Notes: generated by a model from the sequence alone, not told the origin. Shown: positions 1-8,781, numbered from the stretch's first letter. The stretch: 32,686 bases of DNA from Melioribacteraceae bacterium (GCA_015493615.1 WGCV01000064.1:1-32686); one strand, 5' to 3'. Translations and numbers: made by a program.

Positions 1-288
1 AAACCTAACCTGGACAAGCCAGAACCAAAAAGGGAGATAGGCTGAAAAGAATAATCTCTGAAAGGATTTTACTAATGAATGTCGGCGGGGTAATTCCCAA
101 CGAAAGGCAGTCGGGACAAGTTCGGAGGTTTTTCATTTCATCAGTTCTTAATAGTGATATTATTTCGGCGACTTTAAAAATGCCAATATTAGTAAAATTA
201 GATTTTAACTTTTACTCCGCCTGGTCGGATTACGTATCGCGTTAACATATCTAAGAGGTTGTTCATAACATTAAATCAAAGAGAAGTA

Positions 289-459
289 ACTCCGTAGGAG
301 TGTTACCTTTGTAATAAATAAAGCGCGCCATTATCTATTAGCTCCGTAGGAGCGGCACTTCAATGCTTACGAGATAATCATTGTATTTTATGTATCGCTC
401 CTACGGAGCTTTTGATTGGAGATTAATTGTTTATTACAAAGGTTTTGCTCCTACGGAGC
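289..459. repeat. Nested inverted repeat built from four GCTCC-GTA-GGAGC palindromes
   Basis: Four copies of a 5-bp stem with a 3-nt loop are visible: ACTCC-GTA-GGAGT at 289-301, GCTCC-GTA-GGAGC at 341-353, and the opposite orientation (loop TAC) at 397-409 and 447-459. The outer pair is extended by matching flanks: ACCTTTGTAATAAA follows the first copy and TTTATTACAAAGGT precedes the last. The whole block can therefore fold on itself. This arrangement resembles the paired REP/BIME units moved by RAYT transposases. That relationship is inference, since no transposase gene is present in the window. Confidence 0.75.
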
Positions 460-510
460 AAGTATGAAATCATATCGTCTATGTAATTATCAGAAAGTTT
501 CGTATAACTC

Positions 511-656
511 AACATGGACAAGCCGGAAACAACATGAGAAAAAGTTGGACAAAAAAATAATCTCTGAAACCCTTATCAATAAGGGATTTTAGAGTATTTG
601 GAAAAATATTTTGCCACAAATAACACGAATTTTACTGATAAGGTACTAAAGTTATC
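511..656 (+). repeat. Dispersed ~140-bp repeat, copy A
   Basis: This stretch matches the reverse complement of about 25201-25342 over nearly its full length. Shared blocks include CAAGC.GGAAACAA.ATGAG, TAATCTCTGAAA and AATTTTACTGA. A small hairpin in the middle (CCCTTAT/ATAAGGG) is kept in the other copy with different bases (GCCCT/AGGGC), which suggests that structure is conserved. A third, degenerate copy lies at about 1-80. No open frame is shared by the copies, so the element is non-coding. Confidence 0.75.
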
Positions 657-711
657 ATTAAAAAAATTTTCCGCCCTAAAAACTTGAATAACAAAATGTT
701 TTTTGTAGTGT

Positions 712-727
712 AGATTGCTTGCAATCT
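712..727. repeat. Short palindrome AGATTGC-TT-GCAATCT
   Basis: A perfect 7-bp inverted repeat with a 2-nt centre lies about 50 bases beyond the 3' end of the minus-strand M23 gene. There is no adjoining T-run on the minus strand, so a Rho-independent terminator role is uncertain. It may be another member of the small palindromes scattered through this window. Confidence 0.4.
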
Positions 728-778
728 GCGGAAAACAGACATAACCGGAAGAGGAAGTCAGCTTATCCTTTCTTATCT

Positions 779-2023
779 CTATTCATCCCCCTCAAGTGTG
801 TTTTGATACGGAATGGAATCGAGTTCCTTTTTCATTGAATCGCGGAGTTCGATAAAGCGTTTCATATATTCCTTTTTAACCGGTTTGGAGGGAGGGAATT
901 TCTGCGTCAGGTAATTTACAAGTCTCCCGTTTTTCCAAAATCTGAAATCAAGATGCGGTCCTGTGGATAGCCCGCTGCTGCCGACATATCCGATAACATC
1001 CCCTTGCTTAACATGTTTCCCCGGGCGAATTCCTTTTCCGTAACGGGAAAGGTGCATGTAGCCGCTGGAAAAAGTAGCGTTGTGGCGAATTTTCACAAAC
1101 CTTCCGGCTCCGCCTCTCCGCCTAGCTTCAATTACAACTCCGTCCCCGACAGCCTGAACCGGCGTCCCAATCGGAGCGGCAAAATCAATTCCGAGATGCG
1201 GACGGTAAATATGGAGAATCGGGTGGTATCTGTGCCTTGAGAATCTGGAGGAAATTCTGGTGAACTTAAGAGGAGCTTTTAAAAACTCCTTCCTCATGCT
1301 TCCGCCATCCAAATCGTAGTAATCAATATCGTCTCCTTCCTTAAACCGGAAAGCGTAATAGGGGGTTTTCATATGCTCGAACATCACAGCTTTTATTATT
1401 CCCGTACCGACAAATCTGTCGTCGATGTAATTGTTGTCGTAGATTACTTTGAACTTGTCTCCGTTCCGAACGGCGTTAAAGTCAATCTGCCATGCGAGAA
1501 TCTCGCTCATCTTGATTGCTATAACGGGACTTAAATTTAAGCTCTGCATTGTATTCCACAACGAACCTTTTACAATTCCGCCCGCCCGTTCTTCCTTTGA
1601 TGAAACATGTTTTCTTCCTTTCCGGACAGCGATAACGGAATCACGGAAATCGTAAACAACATAATTTATTTGATCAATCTCGTAAACAAAATATTTTAAG
1701 CTTTTTAAACTCTCCTTTGTAGTAAAAGCGGCATAATCCGCGCCTGGACGAATTTTCCGCACATCAAATATTTTTTTGCTTGAATCGGAAAGTTCAAGAA
1801 TTTTTTTATAACTGACTCCGAAAGGAATAAGTATATCGGAAAAGTTCTGGCGCTTTAACACTACGCCGTCGTGCTCGATTAATGAATCGGCGTTCATCCC
1901 GTATTCATTTAACTGAGGTTCGCTGATTTTTTCCGCGGTAACGGATATGGCGCTTTCTTTACTGCATGATATTACAAAAAATACCCCGGCAATAATCGGA
2001 ATAAGAATAGTTTTTAATTTCAT
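779..2023 (-). CDS. M23 (LytM) peptidase lipoprotein with an HxD variant motif
   Basis: Predicted cell-wall endopeptidase, or regulator of one, anchored as a lipoprotein. Residues 1-20 are a hydrophobic signal ending in the lipobox VISC (Cys20). The C-terminal half (about 255-372) is a LytM fold: H276-x3-D280 (HLGID), the VQAVGDGVV strand, H324 (YMHLS), and GPHLDFRFWKNG at 356-366. The second zinc ligand of the usual HxH motif is Asp359 instead of His, while His357 is kept. As I recall, Bacteroidota homologues often carry a non-His residue here, so this may be a lineage variant that still binds metal with Asp or is catalytically weak. The start overlaps the moxR stop as ATGA, so the two genes are translationally coupled. 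It is the last gene of the chaperone operon. Confidence 0.88.
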   Translation of the reverse strand: MKLKTILIPIIAGVFFVISCSKESAISVTAEKISEPQLNEYGMNADSLIEHDGVVLKRQNFSDILIPFGVSYKKILELSDSSKKIFDVRKIRPGADYAAFTTKESLKSLKYFVYEIDQINYVVYDFRDSVIAVRKGRKHVSSKEERAGGIVKGSLWNTMQSLNLSPVIAIKMSEILAWQIDFNAVRNGDKFKVIYDNNYIDDRFVGTGIIKAVMFEHMKTPYYAFRFKEGDDIDYYDLDGGSMRKEFLKAPLKFTRISSRFSRHRYHPILHIYRPHLGIDFAAPIGTPVQAVGDGVVIEARRRGGAGRFVKIRHNATFSSGYMHLSRYGKGIRPGKHVKQGDVIGYVGSSGLSTGPHLDFRFWKNGRLVNYLTQKFPPSKPVKKEYMKRFIELRDSMKKELDSIPYQNTLEGDE

Positions 2024-3006
2024 AAATTTAATTTTCTGAGAATGTAATTAATAATATCTTCGGAAGAGATTCCCTCGGCTTCCGCGCTGAAGCTCGGAAT
2101 AATTCTGTGGCGCAAAACCGGAACGGCGGCTTCTTTCAAATCCTCAAGATTCGGCGTGTAGCGTCCGTTAATTATTGCCCGAGTCTTTGCAGCAAGAATC
2201 AAATATTGCGATGCTCTTGGACCCGCGCCCCATTGAATCCACTTGCTTAAAGTTTCGTCCGTACTATTTTTTGTTCTGGTTTCTCCAACCAGTTTAACCG
2301 CAGCATTAATAATATTATCCGATACGGGAACGCGAAGCGCAAGATTCGAATATTCTTTCAGTTGTTCGGCGGATATAATCTTGCTTACTTCGGATTGTTG
2401 CGATACGGTAGTGCGCTTTACAATTTCAACTTCGTCTTCCGCGCTCGGATAATCGAGCCAAAGATTAAACATAAATCTGTCCAACTGCGCTTCCGGAAGC
2501 GGGTAAGTTCCTTCCTGCTCAATCGGGTTTTGTGTAGCCAAAACAAAAAAAGGTTCGGGCAGTTCAAATGTTCTGCCGGAAGCCGTAACCTGATGTTCCT
2601 GCATCGCTTCAAGCAATGCGGACTGCGTTTTGGGCGGCGTGCGGTTTATTTCATCGGCAAGAATTACATTCGCAAAAACCGGACCTTTAATAAACCGGAA
2701 TTCCTTCTGTCCGGTGGTTTGATTATTCTCCAAAACTTCAGTGCCGGTAATGTCGGCAGGCATTAAGTCGGGAGTAAACTGAATTCTGTTAAACGACAAA
2801 TCCAATATTTCCGAAAAGGTTTTAATTATTAATGTTTTTGCTAATCCCGGAACGCCTACAAGGAGCGAATGCCCGCCCGCGAGCAATGAAATCAACAGTT
2901 TCTCTATTATATCTTCTTGTCCGACAATTACTTTTCCAATTTCGGCGTAAAGTTTTTCCGTTTGTTCGCGCAGTTCTTTTACCAAATCAACATCTTTATT
3001 CCCCAA
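2020..3006 (-). CDS. MoxR-family AAA+ ATPase
   Basis: MoxR ATPases act as chaperones that insert cofactors or assemble periplasmic and envelope complexes. The whole protein (328 aa, usual length) fits the family: Walker A GVPGLAKT at 51-58, Walker B ILADEI at 115-120, sensor 1 ATQNP at 157-161, LDRF at 175-178, and sensor 2 GPRA at 262-265. The start is TTG, two bases after the SurA stop codon, and is supported by a GAGG six bases upstream. Its ATGA overlap with the M23 gene puts both in one operon. Unlike many moxR loci there is no DUF58 or VWA partner next to it. The neighbours are peptidyl-prolyl isomerases upstream and a LytM lipoprotein downstream. Confidence 0.93.
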   Translation of the reverse strand: MGNKDVDLVKELREQTEKLYAEIGKVIVGQEDIIEKLLISLLAGGHSLLVGVPGLAKTLIIKTFSEILDLSFNRIQFTPDLMPADITGTEVLENNQTTGQKEFRFIKGPVFANVILADEINRTPPKTQSALLEAMQEHQVTASGRTFELPEPFFVLATQNPIEQEGTYPLPEAQLDRFMFNLWLDYPSAEDEVEIVKRTTVSQQSEVSKIISAEQLKEYSNLALRVPVSDNIINAAVKLVGETRTKNSTDETLSKWIQWGAGPRASQYLILAAKTRAIINGRYTPNLEDLKEAAVPVLRHRIIPSFSAEAEGISSEDIINYILRKLNL

Positions 3007-4281
3007 TTAAATCCTCACTTCCCAATAAATTTTACTTTTAATTTCTTTCAACCATTTTTGGTACAACTCCTGCTTTTTCTTCAGGATTGCAAGCTGTTTA
3101 ATATCGTCAAAATCTTTTTCCGGATCGGGCTTGTGCTGTTTTACCCGCTTATCCAATTTTACAATCTGATAACCGTAAACCATCCGGTTTATATCTAACC
3201 GCTTCGGATAACTTATCTCGCCTTCCTTTAATTTATAAACGGCGTCAAGCGTCTGCTTATCTATTTTGCCGACTTCAAACGTCCCGAGTTTTCCGCCGAA
3301 CTTTGCCGATTCCTTGTCGTCGCTATACTTTTTGGCGTAATACTCAAATGTGTTTTTCTTCTGTACAATGCTGTCGCGAATATCTGTTAAAAGCTCAATC
3401 GCCTTCAAATCAGCTTGGTCGTCGCTTTTTATTTTAATCAGAATATGGCGCGCGTTAATCGCTTCGCCGCGTCTGTCGAGTAACTGAATAATATGAAAGC
3501 CGACCGGCGTTTCCACAATTCCTGAAAGTTCTCCTTTTTTCAAAGCAAAAGCAGCGGCTTCAAATTCGGGGTAAAAAACTCCGCGCTTTGCCCAGCCCAA
3601 GTCTCCGCCGTTTGCGGCGCTGCCGGGGTCGTCGGAATATTTTTTTGCAAGCTCGGCAAAATCGCCGCCGTGTTTTAGCGAATCGAGAATCATCTGCGCC
3701 TTTTCTTTTGCTTTCTTTTTCAATCGCTCGCTTTTCTGAGGATTAATAAAGATATGCGAAATAGTTAATTTTTCAGGAATTAAACCGAGGGAATCTTTGT
3801 ACTCTTTGTAAAACTCCAGCACTTCGCGGCGCGTTACATCAACATTGCCGAACTTCTTCTGCTGTACCATCTGCGCCATAAGTTCTTTTTTTACGTCGTC
3901 GCGGAACTCCCGCTTAATCTGGTTGATGCTCATTCCGTAAACCTGCTCGACTCTTTCCTTAGAGCCGTACTGCTGAATAAAATAGCTCATTTGCCGGTCA
4001 AGCTGCTGGTCAACCTGTTCATCGCTGACTTGAATCGAATCGAGCTGCGCCTGAACGTAAAGCAGTTTTTCATCAATCATCTGATCCAGAACTTTTCGCC
4101 TCAGCGCCGGGTCGGTCGGACTTAAATTACTGCGCGCCGCAACGTAAGCCGCTCTTACGTCTAACTCCGATTTTAAAATTATCTCGTTATCCACAACCGC
4201 CACAATTTTATCGATTACCTCTTGCGCGAATATCGATCCGACAAAAAGGAGTGAAAACAACACCAATATTTTTTTATTCAT
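3007..4281 (-). CDS. SurA-like periplasmic peptidyl-prolyl isomerase (two parvulin domains)
   Basis: Predicted periplasmic chaperone for outer-membrane proteins. Residues 1-19 form a signal peptide (LFVGSIFA, cut before Q20). A SurA N-terminal helical domain follows at about 21-165 (IVAVVDNEIILKSEL is typical). Then come two PpiC rotamase domains, about 170-270 (ISHIFI...GGDLGW...GFHIIQLLD) and about 275-385 (ARHILIKI...GGKLGTF). At 424 aa it has the length expected for SurA. It starts inside the 3' end of the preceding lipoprotein gene (8-base overlap), and moxR begins directly after its stop. The three chaperone genes and moxR are almost certainly co-transcribed. Confidence 0.92.
   Translation of the reverse strand: MNKKILVLFSLLFVGSIFAQEVIDKIVAVVDNEIILKSELDVRAAYVAARSNLSPTDPALRRKVLDQMIDEKLLYVQAQLDSIQVSDEQVDQQLDRQMSYFIQQYGSKERVEQVYGMSINQIKREFRDDVKKELMAQMVQQKKFGNVDVTRREVLEFYKEYKDSLGLIPEKLTISHIFINPQKSERLKKKAKEKAQMILDSLKHGGDFAELAKKYSDDPGSAANGGDLGWAKRGVFYPEFEAAAFALKKGELSGIVETPVGFHIIQLLDRRGEAINARHILIKIKSDDQADLKAIELLTDIRDSIVQKKNTFEYYAKKYSDDKESAKFGGKLGTFEVGKIDKQTLDAVYKLKEGEISYPKRLDINRMVYGYQIVKLDKRVKQHKPDPEKDFDDIKQLAILKKKQELYQKWLKEIKSKIYWEVRI
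3013..3016 (-). promoter_or_regulatory. Ribosome binding site GAGG for moxR TTG start
   Basis: On the minus strand GAGG lies within the last codons of the SurA-like gene, six bases before TTG at 3006. No nearer ATG or GTG exists in this frame, so this site decides the start and couples the two genes. Confidence 0.6.
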
Positions 4282-5116
4282 TTAGATCTCCGTAAATCTC
4301 AATCTTATGTTTGGAAAATAATTTCTCTTTGTACTTTTCGTAACTTATTATTTTTTTCTGTAATTTTATTCTTTCAATTATATCGTCTCGAACGTCTTCG
4401 AGAGTTGACGTTGAGCCTTTCCTTAAAATCTTGTTAATCTTAAAGACAATAAATGTTCTTCCGTTTTTCTTTACTACGGGAGAAACTCTCCCTTTATCGA
4501 TAGAAAGAAGAAGATTCCGGAAATCGCCCGCTCCCACTTTCTCCGGCTTAATTTTCAAACCTGAAACAACGTTGATTTTCGGGTTGTCATTCGCGGCTTT
4601 TTGCCAACCTGCGGAAACGGCATTTTGCCTGAAATTTAAGAGCGCGGTAAAATCATCGGACCGAGCGGCGTCGAGCAAATAAACATCTTCGGTTAAAATA
4701 AATTCTCCGTTGTGATTTTTGTAGTAGCTTTCGATTTCATCATTAGAAACGTTTTCATCAACGGAATCAAAAAATTTCTTCAGCAGAAGGGCTTTCGCGA
4801 TTTCGCTTTTGCTTTCTCTGACAAGAACATCAAACGTTCCGCTTTCAAGCGCGCCTTCTTCTTCGGCTTCGCGCAGAAAGACTTCACCTTCGATCCAGCC
4901 GTTAACGATTTTTTTCTTATCGGAATCTGAGAACGAATAAGCGGTTTTGATCTTGTCCAGATAGGTATCCGTTAAAATTGTCCCGTCAACAGAGGCAAGC
5001 GCTTTGGGCGGCGGCGATTTTTTCTCGCCGCACCCGTAAGCGATTAACAAAAGGAGGACTAACCAAACGGATAAACTAATCTTCGTCAGGTTTATATGCT
5101 TTTTGCAATTCGTCAT
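4274..5116 (-). CDS. SurA/PpiC-like lipoprotein
   Basis: This 280-aa protein begins with a hydrophobic segment ending at Cys29 (LLLLIAYGC), consistent with an outer-membrane lipoprotein. The N-terminal part (about 40-130) has the SurA-type helical pattern [14 protein letters not shown]...[19 protein letters not shown]. The remainder (about 135-235) looks like a degenerate parvulin domain, with [19 protein letters not shown] where active rotamases have a GYHII-type strand. It may be a chaperone without isomerase activity. The start given overlaps the upstream PPIase gene by 41 bases and has no clear ribosome binding site, so the true start may be a little further in. Function is inferred from fold resemblance and from its position between two clear PPIases. 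Confidence 0.8.
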   Translation of the reverse strand: MTNCKKHINLTKISLSVWLVLLLLIAYGCGEKKSPPPKALASVDGTILTDTYLDKIKTAYSFSDSDKKKIVNGWIEGEVFLREAEEEGALESGTFDVLVRESKSEIAKALLLKKFFDSVDENVSNDEIESYYKNHNGEFILTEDVYLLDAARSDDFTALLNFRQNAVSAGWQKAANDNPKINVVSGLKIKPEKVGAGDFRNLLLSIDKGRVSPVVKKNGRTFIVFKINKILRKGSTSTLEDVRDDIIERIKLQKKIISYEKYKEKLFSKHKIEIYGDLNE

Positions 5117-7082
5117 AATAGAATTTAACGTGATAAATATTTTCGAGATTTTTATTCATCTCGTCTCTTAATCTCTTTGTCTCCTTGTCTTGATATTCGC
5201 TCATTAATTCCGGCAGAGCTTCTTTGTAAGTTTTTACTCTCGACGGCGATTTTTTCAACAGCTTCACAATTCCCCAAATTTTTCCCACGCCTACGGGAGA
5301 TGAGAAGTCGCCCGGTTTTTCCAATCCGAACGCAGCTTCCGTCAACGAATTGGTTTCCGCTTTTAGCTTAATGTTGGGTCTAAACTTAAGCGCGCTTTTC
5401 GGATTTTTCTTAACCGCATTGGAAATCGAATCGGCAATTTCGTCAAAAGTCCTTTTTCCGTTTAGCAATTCCTTGTAAACATTAATTATCAATGAATCGT
5501 TTCGTGAATATATTTGATCGAACTCAACTTCGTTGGGGGTAACAAGTTTACTCTTTTCTTCTTCGTACATTTTTTTCAACTGAGTTGAATCGATTTTCAT
5601 CTTGTCCCAAATATCTTCCTGCTGAATTTTAAATACAAGCAATCCGTTTCTGTATTCATTCATCAGCGCTTTGAAAGCCGAGTCCGTTTTTGCAAGTTCC
5701 TGAGCTTTGACTTCAAAAAGGAATTTTTCCGCTAGCTTTTCAGCAGCTTTTCTCAAATTTTCAAAAGTCAGCTTTTTCCCCTGCAGTTCCTTTTCCCCAA
5801 GCCCGAAACCGATTACTGTATCTAAAGTTGAAGGAATATTATTAACTTTGAAAACGGTTTTATCCAAGTTGTTTTTTATTCCATCTTTTTCCTTAACGCC
5901 TTTTTCAAATTTATAATCTTTCGCTTTTGCCGCAATGCTTCTTAAAAGAGAATCGTTTTCAAAAAAGTCGAACTCCTGTTTCATCGAATCAACATAAACT
6001 TTATAATCCGATTTATAGCGAGTTTGTTCGTAACGCTTTTTCAATTTATCTTTCATTTTATCAAACGGAGGAAGGGGAACGATATCGGTAACTTTAATTA
6101 TATGGAAACCGAATTTTGTTTCCACCGGTTTACTGATTTCGCCTTTCTTTAAATTGAATGCGGTTTCGTCAAAGGGCTTAATCATCATTCTTCTTTCAAA
6201 GTAGCCGAGATTGCCGCCTTTTACCGCGCTCCCTTTATCGTCGGAATATTTCTTTGCCATTTCGGCGAAATCGGCTCCGTCAATAAGTTTCCGGTAAATC
6301 GAATCCGCCTTTGCCCTTGCGGCTGCGGTATCAAGCTTACCGTTAACTTTCTTAATCTTAATTAAAATGTGGCTTGCTTTAATTTTATATTCCCGCGGGC
6401 GTCTGTCCGTTACTTTTATTATGTGATAACCGTAGGAAGTTTTTACCGGTTTCGGATAAACTTCGCCGACTTTGGTCGCGTACATTGCATCTTCAATCGG
6501 CGTTAATATTTGTCCGGCGGTTATGTAGTAAAGATCTCCTCCGTCGTTTTTCGTAAAAGTGTGCTCGCTGTATTTTTTGCAGAGGGAATCAAAACTTTCC
6601 CCTTTTTTCAGCCGCTTAATTAACGAAAGCGCAAGCGCTTCGGCTGCTTTGGCGGGTTTGTTGTCCGTTCTGATTAAAATATGACTTACTCGTATTTCTT
6701 CCTTGCTTCTGTCGTACATCTTTTTCAGAGCAGGTTCCACAATCTTTTTCTCAATAATATAACTTTCCCCGATTTGTTTCAGGTAATCGTTGTACTCCTT
6801 ATTCAGTTCGGGGTCTTTATCGTAACCGCGCACCCAAGCATTGCGGAGTTTTAATTTATAATCGGTATAAAGCTTTAAGAAATCTTTGTATTGGCTTAAG
6901 GAATCTTTTTTTGCTTTTTCCACGCCTCCGACCGACTTGGCATATTCCTTTTCAAACTCCCCCATAGTTACTTTGCCTACATCATATTTGGAAAGCGCTA
7001 TATCTTTATGTTGAGCAACTGCCAAAGCGCTCATTAGCACGGATAATATAACTCCGGTTTTCAACAAATTTTTGAACATCAT
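5076..7082 (-). CDS. Large PpiC-type peptidyl-prolyl isomerase, periplasmic
   Basis: First gene of the operon, 668 aa. Signal peptide 1-23 (cut after AVA). A helical SurA-like N-terminus (about 30-125) precedes two canonical parvulin domains: 131-228 (VSHILIR...GGDLYY...GYHIIKVTD) and 235-333 (ASHILIKI...GGNLGYF...GFHIIKVTD). The C-terminal half (about 515-625) has a weaker third copy (VEFDQIY...[19 protein letters not shown]), so the protein may bind clients with three tandem domains. AAGGAG sits four bases before the first ATG and seven before the second (7079), and the second spacing is the better one. Likely role: folding of outer-membrane or secreted proteins. Confidence 0.9.
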   Translation of the reverse strand: MMFKNLLKTGVILSVLMSALAVAQHKDIALSKYDVGKVTMGEFEKEYAKSVGGVEKAKKDSLSQYKDFLKLYTDYKLKLRNAWVRGYDKDPELNKEYNDYLKQIGESYIIEKKIVEPALKKMYDRSKEEIRVSHILIRTDNKPAKAAEALALSLIKRLKKGESFDSLCKKYSEHTFTKNDGGDLYYITAGQILTPIEDAMYATKVGEVYPKPVKTSYGYHIIKVTDRRPREYKIKASHILIKIKKVNGKLDTAAARAKADSIYRKLIDGADFAEMAKKYSDDKGSAVKGGNLGYFERRMMIKPFDETAFNLKKGEISKPVETKFGFHIIKVTDIVPLPPFDKMKDKLKKRYEQTRYKSDYKVYVDSMKQEFDFFENDSLLRSIAAKAKDYKFEKGVKEKDGIKNNLDKTVFKVNNIPSTLDTVIGFGLGEKELQGKKLTFENLRKAAEKLAEKFLFEVKAQELAKTDSAFKALMNEYRNGLLVFKIQQEDIWDKMKIDSTQLKKMYEEEKSKLVTPNEVEFDQIYSRNDSLIINVYKELLNGKRTFDEIADSISNAVKKNPKSALKFRPNIKLKAETNSLTEAAFGLEKPGDFSSPVGVGKIWGIVKLLKKSPSRVKTYKEALPELMSEYQDKETKRLRDEMNKNLENIYHVKFYYDELQKAYKPDED

Positions 7083-7832
7083 CTTTCTCCTTAATTCAAT
7101 TAAGTGTGTTGCTTTTTTTATTTTCTATTTAAAATTTTTCTCTCTCATCCGTCATTCTGAACGGAGCGGAGCGAATCCGCCTTGGCGGAAAGAATCTCAT
7201 AACATGTATTTGCGCAAAATCTAATTTAGAGATTCTTCGTCCCGCTTAGCGCGGAACTCAGAATGACAAACAACTGTTTAGCTTAATTTAAATTTGTCAT
7301 TCTGAAGGACGCCGTCTTTCTGTCCCATGTAATCACAAATGTTATGAAGAATCTCCTATCAAGCATCTACGCGTATTCTAATTTGGAGATTCTTCTCCCG
7401 CCAAAAAGCGGCGGTATCAGAATGACAAATAACAGCTTAGCTAAATTCCAATTTGTCATTCTGAAGGACACCGTCTTTCTGTCCCATGTATTCGCGAATG
7501 TTATGAAGAATCTCCTATCAAGCATCTGCGCGTATTCTAATTTGGAGATTCTTCTCCCGCCAAAAAGCGGCGGTATCAGAATGACAAAAAACAGCTTAGC
7601 TAAATTCCAATTTGTCATTCTGAAGGACGCCGTCTTTCTATCCCATGTAATCACGAATATTATGAAGAATCTCTTATCAAGCATCTGCGCGTATTCCAAT
7701 TTGGAGATTCTTCTCCCGCCAAAAAGCGGCGGTATCAGAATGACAAAACGGAATTTTTTTTACATTCTTGCTTACTAAGAATGTCGCGATTTCTTATTAA
7801 TCTCAAAAAATAAAAGAACATAAATATAGCTG
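7083..7832. other. Gene-free region dominated by tandem palindromic repeats
   Basis: This 750-base gap separates the chaperone operon from the methyltransferase, both on the minus strand. About 7151-7747 is the repeat block described separately. The first 70 bases must hold the promoter and ribosome binding site of the large PPIase gene, but I see no promoter I can name with confidence. The last 85 bases next to the methyltransferase stop show nothing recognisable beyond an A/T-rich run. The frames that stay open across the block are repeat artefacts. Confidence 0.75.
7151..7747. repeat. Four tandem units of a GTCATTCTGA...TCAGAATGAC palindromic repeat
   Basis: Units lie at about 7151-7268 (diverged), 7293-7429, 7452-7588 and 7611-7747. 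The last three recur at an exact 159-base period and are nearly identical. Each unit begins TTTGTCATTCTGA and ends TCAGAATGACAAA, and inside it GAAGAATCTCC pairs with GGAGATTCTTC, so one unit can fold into a long hairpin. The first unit carries a different interior with TCCGCC-TT-GGCGGA. Such GTCATTCTGA elements are common intergenic repeats in Bacteroidota and other phyla; that link is from general knowledge. The 159-base period equals 53 codons, which explains the spurious open frames on both strands. Confidence 0.92.
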
Positions 7833-8774
7833 TTACTTTTTATAAGGAAACGAATTTCTTTCCCAGAACACGCCGTCCGCATAACCTTGTATTCCTTTAT
7901 TCGTTTCCGCTAACTCCAATCTTTTTTCCGTAAGCGCCGCAAACTCCTTATCCATTTCAATCCCGAGAAATCTGCGTCCCAATTTTTTCGCCGTTACGCT
8001 TGTTGTGCCGGAACCGACAAACGGGTCGAGGATAAAATCACCTTCCCGCGTTCCCGATAAGATTATCTTTGCCAGAAGCTTCTCCGGTTTCTGTGTCGGA
8101 TGATCCGTGTTTTCCGGCATTGACCAGAACGGAATTGAAATATCATTCCAAATATTGGAAGAATACGTTAATCTGTAACTTCCGTTTTTACTCTTTACCC
8201 AATCCTTTGGTTCCCTTTTTTCGTTACGGTAAGGAGCTAAAACTCTCCGCTTCAGCTTAACCGCTTCGGGATTGAAATAATAATCTTCCGAAACCGTTGC
8301 AAACCAGATATCCTCGGAGTTATTTTTCCAATTCTTTTTGGCTCCGCGCCCTTTATCGCGCTCCCAGGTAATTCTGTTCCGCAGAATAAAAAATTTTTCA
8401 AGAACAAGAGGAATCGAAATCGAAGAACGCCAATCCCCGCATACATAAACGGAAGCCGTTTCTTTCAAAGCGGGAAAAACCGCCGATATAACTTTTTCAA
8501 GATAATCGGAATATTCTTTAACTCCGGTTTGAGAAAACTTAACCGAATTAAACTTTTTATTCATATTGTACGGCGGATCGATAAAAAGCAAATCAACAAA
8601 CTTTTCCGGAAGATTTTCTGCCGCTTCAAAAAAATCCCCTTCGATAGTTTTATTTTCAATTTCTCGAATGCTTTTTTTCCCTTTTGGGGACAAAGTTTTA
8701 TCGCTGTATTTTTTAATTTCCGCCGCGGATAAAACAAGCGTACGGTTACGTTTTGCTCGCTCTTTCTTCTCCAT
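7833..8774 (-). CDS. Site-specific DNA methyltransferase, beta class, solitary
   Basis: Transfers methyl from S-adenosylmethionine to DNA. Counting from an upstream ATG at 8810, the catalytic motif IV is DPPY at 78-81, the target-region HPTQKP is at 237-242 and the SAM-binding motif FVGSGT is at 264-269. The order DPPY before FxGxG defines the beta group, and DPPY favours N6-adenine. I prefer the ATG at 8774, seven bases after the metG stop, because the longer start overlaps metG by 29 bases; neither has a strong ribosome binding site. No restriction endonuclease gene is next to it, so it looks like an orphan methyltransferase with a regulatory or housekeeping role. The recognition sequence cannot be read from the protein. 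Confidence 0.9.
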   Translation of the reverse strand: MEKKERAKRNRTLVLSAAEIKKYSDKTLSPKGKKSIREIENKTIEGDFFEAAENLPEKFVDLLFIDPPYNMNKKFNSVKFSQTGVKEYSDYLEKVISAVFPALKETASVYVCGDWRSSISIPLVLEKFFILRNRITWERDKGRGAKKNWKNNSEDIWFATVSEDYYFNPEAVKLKRRVLAPYRNEKREPKDWVKSKNGSYRLTYSSNIWNDISIPFWSMPENTDHPTQKPEKLLAKIILSGTREGDFILDPFVGSGTTSVTAKKLGRRFLGIEMDKEFAALTEKRLELAETNKGIQGYADGVFWERNSFPYKK

Positions 8775-8781
8775 ATTAAAA

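Larger units (their letters stand above)
1..778. other. Gene-free left flank rich in repeats
   Basis: No reading frame here has convincing coding character on either strand. The stretch holds a degenerate copy (about 1-80) and a fuller copy (about 511-656) of a dispersed element that recurs inverted near 25201-25342. It also holds four small palindromes nested as one large inverted repeat (about 289-459) and a short palindrome at 712-727. The M23 gene on the minus strand ends at 779, so this is its downstream region. Confidence 0.7.

Noticed and set aside
1-778. Search for a tRNA or small coding gene in the left flank
   Set aside because: No cloverleaf-like arms or CCA-adjacent T-loop motif were seen, and no frame has a start with ribosome binding site and plausible composition.
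7151-7747. Possible CRISPR array
   Set aside because: Units are 130-160 bases long and palindromic throughout, with no 25-40 base repeats, unique spacers or cas genes.
7344-7778. Open frames of 144 codons (+) and 110 codons (-) with internal 53-residue repeats
   Set aside because: They are translations of the 159-base palindromic repeat, are open on both strands at once, and have no ribosome binding site or family resemblance.
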